From Palsa-661 sp035535015 (GTDB lineage: Bacteria; Actinomycetota; Acidimicrobiia; Acidimicrobiales; UBA8190): 5,744 nt of DNA. Shown in pieces: positions 1-5,486 of the stretch. Each line of letters begins with the position of its first letter. Position 1 is the stretch's first letter. The stretch spans positions 1 to 5,744 of the forward strand of contig DATLQU010000015.1 of assembly GCA_035535015.1 (NCBI GenBank), written 5' to 3'. A program made the translations under genes and the position numbers. The notes below the pieces were generated by a model. That model had not been told where the DNA came from. It ran no database searches and worked only from the letters and a program-made list of their open reading frames with translations.

Positions 1-2400
1 GCTCGGCTGCAGGTGAAGCTCGGCAACCTGCACTGCAGCTTCTGCGTCTCGACCATCGAGAAGGCCGTCGGGCGCCTGGAGGGGGTCGACGCGGTCTCGG
101 TGTCGTTGGCCCACGAGGAGGGACTGGTCACCTTCCACCCCGAGGCCGTCGGACCGCAATCCATCGTCGACACGCTGCGTGCGGTCGGCTACTCGGTGCG
201 CGACCCCCGAAAGGTCGGCTTGTTCGAGGAGGAGCAGGCTGAGCTGCACGCCGAGCGGGACCGCTTCCAGGTCGGCCTTCTCCTCACTGTCGTGACGCTC
301 GGGTTGATGAGCTACGTGTGGGTGACCGGACATCCCCTGTCGGTCACCTGGGGCGGCCACCTCTTTGCCTACGGTCCGTGGCTTATCCTCGGCGTGGCCG
401 TCTCGATGATCTTTGTGGTGGCCCGCCCGATCCTCGCCATGGCCGTCGCCAGTGCCCGACGGCGCATCTTCAACCAGCACGTGCTGCTCGAAGCCGGCGC
501 CTTCGGCGGCCTGATCGGAGGGCTGCTCGGGCTGTTCGTCGCCCCCAAAGTGTTCCCAGCCGCGGACTTCTTGTCAGTGGCGGTGTTCATCACCACCTAC
601 CACCTGCTGTCTGGGTACGTGTCCTCGCTGGTGCGCTCGTCGTCGTCGGCCGCGGTGCGTCGCCTGCTCGACCTGCAACCCGACACAGCCAGGGTGATCC
701 GCGACGGGCACGAGGTCGAGGTGCCCCTCGGCGAGGTGACCCTCGGCGAGCAGATCCGGGTGCGCCCCGGCGAGCGGGTCCCCCTCGACGGCACGGTGGT
801 CTCAGGTGTCTCGGCCATTGACGAGTCGATGGTGACCGGCGAGCCCCTACCAGCCGACAAGACCGCCGGCGACGAGGTCATCGGCGGGTCGGTCAACGCC
901 GCCGGGGTGCTCGTGGTCGAGGTGACCAAGGTCGGCGACGACACCTTCTTGGCCCAGGTCGCCCGCCACATCGAAGAAGCCCGCGCCCTCAAGCCCGGCA
1001 TCATCGTGCTCGTCGACCGGGTGTTGAAGGTCTTCGTGCCCGTCGTTCTCGCCGCGGCTGGGCTGTCGCTTCTCATCTGGACGCTCGGTGACTGGGCGGC
1101 GACCGGGCAAGTCGACCTCTCCCGGGGGATCTTCGCCGCGCTCGCCGCGCTGGTGATGGGCTATCCGTGCGCCCTGGGCATGTCCACGCCACTCGCGATG
1201 ATGCGCGGCGGGGGCATGGCCGCCGAGCGGGGGATCTTGATGCGCTCAGGTGAGGCGTTCCAGGTCTTCTCCGAGATCGATACCGCGATGCTCGACAAGA
1301 CCGGCACGCTCACCGCCGGCAAGCCGAGCGTCGTGGAGATCGTGACCACCGGCGTCACTACCGAAGACAACCTGCTCGCGATCGCGGCAGCCGTCGAGAT
1401 TTCCTCCGAGCATCCCCTCGCCCGAGCCGTGGTCGCCGCCGCCGAGGGTCGCGACCTCGAGATCCCTGACGCCTCCAGGTTCTCTTCCACCACCGGCCAA
1501 GGCGTCACCGCGCAGATCGCCGGGGGGAGCGTGGCCGTCGGCAAGCCGGGATGGGTCGCTGCTCACGGCGCCGAGCTAGCACCCTTGGCCGACCGCATCG
1601 AAGCGATGCAAGGGGCCGCCCAGACCGTCGTCGCCGTCGCCCGAGACGGCAAGCTCGCTGGCCTGGTCGGCATTGCCGATGCGCTCAAATCCGAGGCGGC
1701 CGAGGCCGTCGCCCGATTGCGGGCCGCGGGGATCACCCCGATCATGGTGACCGGCGACAACCACGCCACCGCCCGAGCCGTAGCGGCCGAGGTCGGCATC
1801 GACGCGGTCCATGCCGGCATGCTCCCCGACCAGAAGGCCCAGATCATCCGGGACTTGCAAGGCCAAGGGCACCGGGTGGTGATGGTGGGCGACGGCATCA
1901 ACGACGCCCCTGCGCTCACCCAGGCCGACATCGGCATCGCCATGAGGGCCGGCACCGACATCGCCGTCGAGTCCGCCGATGTCGTCCTCGTCGGCAACCG
2001 CCTCACCGCCGTGGCCGACGCCCGGGAGATCGCTGCCAGCAGCTTCAAGAAGACCCGGCAGAACCTCGCTATCGCCTTCGCCTTCAACGGGATCGGCGTG
2101 CCGCTCGCGGTCACTGGGCTCGTCCAGCCCACCTGGGCCATGATCGCCATGATCTCGTCGGTGTCGATCGTGCTCGCCAACTCCTTTGCCACCCGCCTGT
2201 CGACCGGGCTCGCCAAAGACATCGCCGGGTTCCTCGCCCGCGCGGCGGTCTCCGCTCTCCACCAACTCACCCCGACCGGGCTGCGACACTGGGCGCTCAC
2301 CGCCCGGGCCGGCGCGGTCCTGACGGTGGTCGCCCTGGCGCTCGTCATCGGCGTCGCCTTCGTCGTCGCCGTTGGCGCGCCGGTGGTCGGAGGGCTGTGA
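1..2400 (+). CDS. Heavy-metal translocating P1B-type ATPase with YPC motif (5' end possibly outside the window)
   Basis: ATP-driven transition-metal pump of the inner membrane; the metal cannot be named. Residues are counted from the GTG at 13. An N-terminal HMA metal-binding domain (about 1-62) has C8-S-F-C11. Membrane helices lie near 85-105, 123-140, 162-182, 186-206, 340-357, 372-394, 684-704 and 708-728. The actuator TGEP is at 275-278, the phosphorylation motif DKTGTLT starts at D428, the nucleotide-domain HP is 467-468, TGDN is 580-583 and GDGINDAP is 626-633, so the catalytic machinery is complete. The ion motif in helix 6 is Y384-P-C386 instead of CPC or SPC. An additional hydrophobic helix (about 767-790) follows the usual eight. 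The frame is open to base 1 and the residues before GTG-13 fit the first HMA strand. No ribosome binding site is seen in the 12 bases before that GTG, so the true start is probably upstream. Family assignment is very secure; metal specificity is not. Confidence 0.95.
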   Translation, partial: ARLQVKLGNLHCSFCVSTIEKAVGRLEGVDAVSVSLAHEEGLVTFHPEAVGPQSIVDTLRAVGYSVRDPRKVGLFEEEQAELHAERDRFQVGLLLTVVTLGLMSYVWVTGHPLSVTWGGHLFAYGPWLILGVAVSMIFVVARPILAMAVASARRRIFNQHVLLEAGAFGGLIGGLLGLFVAPKVFPAADFLSVAVFITTYHLLSGYVSSLVRSSSSAAVRRLLDLQPDTARVIRDGHEVEVPLGEVTLGEQIRVRPGERVPLDGTVVSGVSAIDESMVTGEPLPADKTAGDEVIGGSVNAAGVLVVEVTKVGDDTFLAQVARHIEEARALKPGIIVLVDRVLKVFVPVVLAAAGLSLLIWTLGDWAATGQVDLSRGIFAALAALVMGYPCALGMSTPLAMMRGGGMAAERGILMRSGEAFQVFSEIDTAMLDKTGTLTAGKPSVVEIVTTGVTTEDNLLAIAAAVEISSEHPLARAVVAAAEGRDLEIPDASRFSSTTGQGVTAQIAGGSVAVGKPGWVAAHGAELAPLADRIEAMQGAAQTVVAVARDGKLAGLVGIADALKSEAAEAVARLRAAGITPIMVTGDNHATARAVAAEVGIDAVHAGMLPDQKAQIIRDLQGQGHRVVMVGDGINDAPALTQADIGIAMRAGTDIAVESADVVLVGNRLTAVADAREIAASSFKKTRQNLAIAFAFNGIGVPLAVTGLVQPTWAMIAMISSVSIVLANSFATRLSTGLAKDIAGFLARAAVSALHQLTPTGLRHWALTARAGAVLTVVALALVIGVAFVVAVGAPVVGGL

Positions 2401-2424
2401 GCGCAGCATGTCGGGAGCAGACCT

Positions 2425-2457
2425 CACCTTCCACTCTGGGGGAAGGTGTTTGCTTTT
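2425..2457 (+). terminator. Rho-independent terminator after the ATPase gene
   Basis: Perfect 8-bp arms CACCTTCC (2425-2432) and GGAAGGTG (2441-2448) with an 8-base loop are followed at once by TTTGCTTTT. The hairpin begins 24 bases after the ATPase stop codon, the expected place. The T-rich side is only on the + strand, so it should stop transcription from the ATPase and not from the opposing arsR operon. The arms also resemble operators of CueR-type MerR regulators, but no suitable promoter elements surround them. Confidence 0.7.
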
Positions 2458-2511
2458 ACCGATAGGCAGTACACCACGGCCTTCGCTTGAACAGAGGCGC
2501 GAACATCCGCT

Positions 2512-2541
2512 AACGAAGGATGGCTCCTCCATCCGCATTCG
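2512..2541 (-). terminator. Possible weak terminator hairpin after the arsR operon
   Basis: Read on the minus strand, GGATGG and CCATCC pair around a 5-base loop. The stem is extended by CGAA/TTCG across a 3-base bulge. It starts three bases beyond the stop codon of the small membrane protein gene. The T tract is poor (TTCGTT), so termination is uncertain; position is the main support. Confidence 0.3.
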
Positions 2542-2543
2542 CC

Positions 2544-2811
2544 TCATGCGACCCCTCCCTCTCCGTCCTGGTGGACCCTCTGGCTGGCCCGGGGCGTCCC
2601 GACCGACTGCCAGGTCGGGCTCCGATGGCGCCGCATCACGAACCACACGCCCGCCGCCACCAGGAGGGCGCCTGGCACGCCGAGGCCCGCGGCCCAGGCG
2701 AACGCATCCACTGCTTCGGCTCCCAGCAAGGCGCATCCCCCCCCAACAGAGGGCCATCACGACCACGCCAACAACGACCGCCCGACGCTCCCGGAAGCCA
2801 GGCCTGGTCAC
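2544..2811 (-). pseudogene. Small two-helix membrane protein, frame broken at a G8 run
   Basis: Function not recognised. A GTG start (2811-2809) lies two bases after the arsR stop, implying translational coupling in one operon. The first frame gives an Arg-rich N-terminus and a hydrophobic helix ending in ALCWGG. The frame then runs on without sense, antisense through the ATPase gene. The neighbouring frame, open down to a TGA at 2546-2544, continues with GCALLGAEAVDAFAW, a second helix (PGALLVAAGVWFVM) and RRHR. The break coincides with eight G on this strand (C run 2737-2744). Removing one G gives a continuous 88-residue protein with helices near 11-29 and 43-60, positive charges on the same side of both, and cysteines at 22 and 26 (CWGGC). 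The size and paired Cys recall small MerT/MerF-like metal uptake proteins, but this is only resemblance. The break may be a real mutation, phase variation or a read error. Confidence 0.6.
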
Positions 2812-2813
2812 AC

Positions 2814-3221
2814 CTACACCCAGTCGGGGCCGATGCGCCGGCAGGATGCCAGGTGCTCCACGTCGGGCCCGGCCAGCGCTGAGGCCACCCTCAACAGGTT
2901 GGCAACCTTACGGTCGCGTGCCGAGTAGGTGACCCGACGGCCCTCGGGATACGCCTCCACGAACTTGCACCAGCGCAGACAGGCCAAATGGGTCGACACC
3001 CGGGGCTGAGGAACCCCGGTCGCGGCGACCAGCTCCGAGACGGTGCGGGGACCCTGCAACAGAAGTTCGAGGATCCGTAGACGGGTCGGGTCCCCGAGGA
3101 CCCGGAAGAGCCGAACCCTCGCCGACAGGAGGTCTCCGTCCTTCGGGACGACCCCGCTGCCCGGGGCCGTCGTCCGCTTAGCGGCGAGGGTTCGGGCAAG
3201 GGTGCTGGAGGACGGGGCCAT
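2814..3221 (-). CDS. ArsR/SmtB-family metal-sensing repressor, CmtR-like
   Basis: Dimeric winged-helix repressor expected to leave its operator when a soft metal binds. The 135-residue protein has the family core LFRVLGDPTRLRILELLL (about 38-55), a recognition region TVSELVAATGVPQPRVSTHL (60-79) and a wing EGRRVTYSA (93-101). Cysteines C81 and C85 (HLACLRWC) and C127 in the tail (HLASCRRIGPDW) match the layout of Mycobacterium tuberculosis CmtR, which binds Cd(II)/Pb(II) through CxxxC in the recognition helix and a C-terminal Cys. A related layout may exist in actinobacterial Hg-responsive ArsR proteins, so Cd, Pb or Hg are the likely ligands (inference). The ATG at 3221 is the only good start; no Shine-Dalgarno is seen, and a -10-like sequence about 20 bases upstream implies a very short leader. 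It is followed by the small membrane protein gene after two bases. Confidence 0.93.
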   Translation of the reverse strand: MAPSSSTLARTLAAKRTTAPGSGVVPKDGDLLSARVRLFRVLGDPTRLRILELLLQGPRTVSELVAATGVPQPRVSTHLACLRWCKFVEAYPEGRRVTYSARDRKVANLLRVASALAGPDVEHLASCRRIGPDWV

Positions 3222-3234
3222 CGCATCAGGACAG

Positions 3235-3249
3235 CCAGATAATATCTGG
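3235..3249. promoter_or_regulatory. Perfect palindrome, probable ArsR operator with overlapping -10
   Basis: CCAGATAATATCTGG has perfect 7-bp arms around one central base and ends 13 bases before the arsR ATG. On the minus strand its centre contains TATTAT (3244-3239), a good -10 hexamer, so a bound repressor would block the promoter directly. No convincing -35 is seen 17 bases further up. The palindromic form and A/T-rich centre fit ArsR/SmtB-family operators; binding by this protein is inferred from position. Confidence 0.65.
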
Positions 3250-3261
3250 AACTCCAGTTCC
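3248..3261. promoter_or_regulatory. Second palindrome overlapping the arsR operator
   Basis: GGAACTCCAGTTCC has perfect 6-bp arms with a 2-base spacer and shares its first two bases with the palindrome to its left. A third, smaller palindrome, CTGGA-AC-TCCAG (3246-3257), links the two. It lies where the -35 side of the arsR promoter should be. It may be a second operator half or serve the divergent gene starting at 3358. Confidence 0.4.
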
Positions 3262-3357
3262 GTACCCGGACCATGGACTACTGCCTGTCGTCGGCCTCAC
3301 CTGGGCATCCGAACCGGCTATGGAATCTCCAGACGACCCAGAGGGTTAGATCCCGAC

Positions 3358-3690
3358 GTGAAGTTGGGCGCTCGTGGGCCTCGAGGTGGTTCCGCGGGGC
3401 TGAGGTCGAAACCCGCGGTTCGCGTACCGCCTACGTGGGAACGGTTGCCCGAGGCGCTGGCGGTCTGTGCGCACCGACCGAACCTGGGACGTACCGTCGG
3501 CATCGCGTTGGTGGTGGGCACCCTCTTGGTTGGCATAAACCAGAGTGGACCCTTGCTTCGAGGCGATGTCGCTCCGGTGTTGGTGGCGCGGATCTTGCTC
3601 GATTACCTCGTCCCATTCATCGTTTCCAACCTTGGTGTCCTCTCGGGCTCCCGCCGGCCGGGTGGGCCCGGCGGCCGCCGATTTCCATGA
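3358..3690 (+). CDS. NrtS-like small membrane protein (putative nitrate/nitrite transporter family)
   Basis: A 110-residue protein with two predicted membrane helices, about 45-61 (RTVGIALVVGTLLVGINQ region) and 76-97 (ARILLDYLVPFIVSNLGVL). The INQ after helix 1, the L-x-G loop and the LLxYLVPFxVSNxG pattern of helix 2 match what I know of NrtS proteins, small membrane proteins linked to nitrate/nitrite transport. Assignment is by recalled pattern, not alignment. The start is uncertain: GTG at 3358 has GAGGG 12 bases upstream, and the frame is open much further upstream, antisense to arsR, but that part looks like shadow sequence. The first 30 or so residues are not family-like. It is divergent from arsR, and its last 74 bases overlap the 3' end of the opposing flavoprotein gene. 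A role in metal resistance is not evident. Confidence 0.7.
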   Translation: MKLGARGPRGGSAGLRSKPAVRVPPTWERLPEALAVCAHRPNLGRTVGIALVVGTLLVGINQSGPLLRGDVAPVLVARILLDYLVPFIVSNLGVLSGSRRPGGPGGRRFP

Positions 3691-5011
3691 AGAACTGGGC
3701 GGCGGCGGCCTGGAGGGCGATGGACCAAGTGGGATAGGGATGCACCGTCTGGGCCAGGCGAGCGACCAACATGTGGGTGCGCATGGCGAGGGCGGCTTCC
3801 CCGATGAGCTCACCCCCCCGGGAGGCGACCACCGTGGCCCCGATTAGGCGGCCGCCCCCGATCCGGCCGCCCAGCCGCCGGGGCCCGGCTATCAACTTAA
3901 CGAAGCCTTCCGTCTGACCCGCGGCAATGGCCCGGTCCACCTCGGTCATTGGCAGATAGGCGACCATCCCGCCCTGGGCGGCGGCTTCGGCTTCGGTGAC
4001 CCCGATGCGGGCCACCTCAGGACGGGTGAAGGTCACCCATGGGATCCGCCCCGCCTGGAAGCGGCGCTGGGGGAGCCGGGACAGGGCGTTGGCGGCCGCT
4101 ATGCGTCCCATCTCATCCGCGGCGTGGGTGAACTGCAACCGGCCGGCCACGTCCCCAACCGCCCAGATCCCCTTGGCGGTGGTCGCAAGGTGATCATCGG
4201 TCTTGATGAAGCCACATTCGGTCTGCACCCCCGCCGAGGCCAAATTCAAGTCCTCACTTAGCGCGCTCCGTCCCACCGCCACCAGCAGTCGGTCCGCCTC
4301 GAGCATCTCCCCGGATCCCAGAGTAAGGCCAACGGCTCCCTTGGCTTCTCTCGGGGTAACCGAAACGACCTTCTGGCCGAGGCGAACATCGACCCCATCG
4401 CCTCTTAGGGCGCTGGCCACTACATCTGACGCCTCGGGCTCCTCCTTGGTGATCAACCGCTCGGTGGCCTCGAGCACACTCACCTGGGTGCCGAGACGGG
4501 CGAAGGCTTGGGCCAGCTCGCAACCAATAGGCCCACCACCCAACACCGCCAGGGATCGGGGACGCTCATTCAGCTCGAAGACATTTTCGTTGGTGAGGTA
4601 ATCGATGCCCTCCAGTCCTGGAATCGGTGGTAGGGCGGGTCGGGTTCCGGTGGCGAGGATCACCCGGGGGGCCCGGATCCTCGAGCCGTCGACGTCGAGT
4701 TCGCCCGGTCCATGGAAGCGCGCCCACCCGTGGAGTACCTCTACGCCCTCCCGGCTCAGCACCGCGTCGTCCTCGCTGGCGGCAATGGTGTCGATGGTCC
4801 GATGCAAGGCAGCCATGGCGGACGCGAAGTCCTTGCCTTGTCCCGCCGCCTCGATCAGGGCCTTGGAGGGGACACAGCCGGTAAAGGTGCAGTCACCACC
4901 GAGTGGGCCTTGTTGTACCAGCAGGGTCCGGGCCCGACGACGGACCCCGGCTCGCGCCGCGGCCAACCCGCCGGCGCCCCCTCCGACCACGATCAGGTCA
5001 TAGTCCGCCAT
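3617..5011 (-). CDS. FAD/NAD(P)-dependent disulfide oxidoreductase, MerA/Lpd-like
   Basis: A 464-residue cytosolic flavoprotein of the class I pyridine nucleotide-disulfide oxidoreductase family. The N-terminal FAD fold has YDLIVVGGGAGG (4-15), followed by the redox disulfide GGDCTFTGCVPSK (C41, C46). The NAD(P)-binding fold has VLGGGPIGCELAQAF (156-170), and the second FAD motif is GIWAVGDVAG (281-290). The C-terminal dimerisation domain runs from about 320. At the site where dihydrolipoamide dehydrogenase has HxHPTxxE, this protein has H424-P-Y-P-T-W-S-I, so the base His is Tyr and its Glu partner is Ile. MerA also has Tyr there, but the HMA domain and C-terminal Cys pair of MerA are missing. 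The substrate is therefore unknown; dihydrolipoamide is unlikely. The ATG at 5011 is chosen because GGAG lies 8 bases upstream; an in-frame TTG at 5050 adds 13 non-family residues. Confidence 0.93.
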   Translation of the reverse strand: MADYDLIVVGGGAGGLAAARAGVRRRARTLLVQQGPLGGDCTFTGCVPSKALIEAAGQGKDFASAMAALHRTIDTIAASEDDAVLSREGVEVLHGWARFHGPGELDVDGSRIRAPRVILATGTRPALPPIPGLEGIDYLTNENVFELNERPRSLAVLGGGPIGCELAQAFARLGTQVSVLEATERLITKEEPEASDVVASALRGDGVDVRLGQKVVSVTPREAKGAVGLTLGSGEMLEADRLLVAVGRSALSEDLNLASAGVQTECGFIKTDDHLATTAKGIWAVGDVAGRLQFTHAADEMGRIAAANALSRLPQRRFQAGRIPWVTFTRPEVARIGVTEAEAAAQGGMVAYLPMTEVDRAIAAGQTEGFVKLIAGPRRLGGRIGGGRLIGATVVASRGGELIGEAALAMRTHMLVARLAQTVHPYPTWSIALQAAAAQFFMEIGGRRAHPAGGSPRGHQGWKR

Positions 5012-5019
5012 GGTGCTTG

Positions 5020-5023
5020 CTCC
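5020..5023 (-). promoter_or_regulatory. Ribosome binding site that sets the flavoprotein start
   Basis: GGAG on the minus strand stands 8 bases before the ATG at 5011-5009. This supports that ATG over the in-frame upstream TTG at 5050-5048. No clear -10/-35 pair was found further upstream. Confidence 0.6.
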
Positions 5024-5421
5024 GTTCTCGGGGCCCCCTGGACCTGGCAAGGATGCCCGCGTCGGTCAGTGATGTCACACGGCAGTAACCCGCTGGAGGA
5101 TGCGAGTCTTCCAGTCTCACCGCTATTCTGGAGAACCTGGCCAGCGGACGTGTCGGCTGACGACGTCCCTGAGCCAGCGCTCCATCATGTTGAACCGGGC
5201 GTTACCGCCAAACGCCAACAAACATCGTTGAATTGATGGAAGCCATCCAGGACACAACATCGCCCACCCGCACTGGATCGATGACCACAGCACGGCTGGA
5301 CTCCCTGGTCTATGAGCAAATGAGTCGAGTTACCCAGTTCCTCGCTGCGCAAGGTGCAGATCCCCACGCCCATTCCTCTTCGTGACCACCTCATCGACAT
5401 CGATGGCCAATCCCGCGGTCG

Positions 5422-5468
5422 AGGACCCGGTGGACCTGGCCCTTCCTGATGCGCCCACGTCGGGTCCT
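5422..5468. repeat. Inverted repeat downstream of the NlpC/P60 gene
   Basis: AGGACCCG (5422-5429) and CGGGTCCT (5461-5468) are perfect 8-bp arms 31 bases apart, beginning about 19 bases after the NlpC/P60 stop. No T run follows on the minus strand and the loop is long, so an intrinsic terminator is doubtful. In GC-rich DNA such arms can arise by chance. Confidence 0.25.
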
Positions 5469-5486
5469 GGTCAGCGCGCCGATCGC

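Larger units (their letters stand above)
5012..5486. other. Gene-poor stretch, possible decayed DNA
   Basis: No convincing gene in about 475 bases. It should contain the flavoprotein promoter (not identified) and the 3' flank of the NlpC/P60 gene. A 49-codon + strand frame at 5236-5385 (starts MEAIQDTTSP, ends HAHSSS) has no ribosome binding site and mixed codon use. A 71-codon minus frame at 5400-5185 is Cys-rich and resembles nothing known to me. A minus-strand segment ending with a TAG at 5125-5123 reads FNMMERWLRDVVSRHVR, faintly like the end of an IS630-type transposase. The segment is flanked by an imperfect direct repeat (5039-5068 and 5431-5467). Confidence 0.5.

Noticed and set aside
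1551..2465. Long + strand frame of 304 codons inside the ATPase gene
   Set aside because: Arg/Pro/His-rich shadow translation of GC-rich coding DNA in another frame; the ATPase frame has all family motifs.
1576..2811. 411-codon minus-strand frame antisense to the ATPase
   Set aside because: Only its first 24 or so codons make sense, as the start of the small membrane protein; the rest is low-complexity antisense sequence reached through the G8 frameshift.
2372..2932. Overlapping + strand frames between the ATPase and arsR (also 2520-2882)
   Set aside because: Arg/Pro-rich, no recognisable domain, antisense to arsR and the small membrane protein gene, and crossing the terminator hairpin.
5236..5385. 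49-codon + strand frame starting MEAIQDTTSP
   Set aside because: Looks protein-like, but there is no Shine-Dalgarno, no known homologue and no supporting neighbour, so not called as a gene.
5185..5400. 71-codon minus-strand frame with several Cys
   Set aside because: No ribosome binding site, no family resemblance, codon use unlike the real genes; CC pairs are scattered, not in a metal-binding pattern I know.
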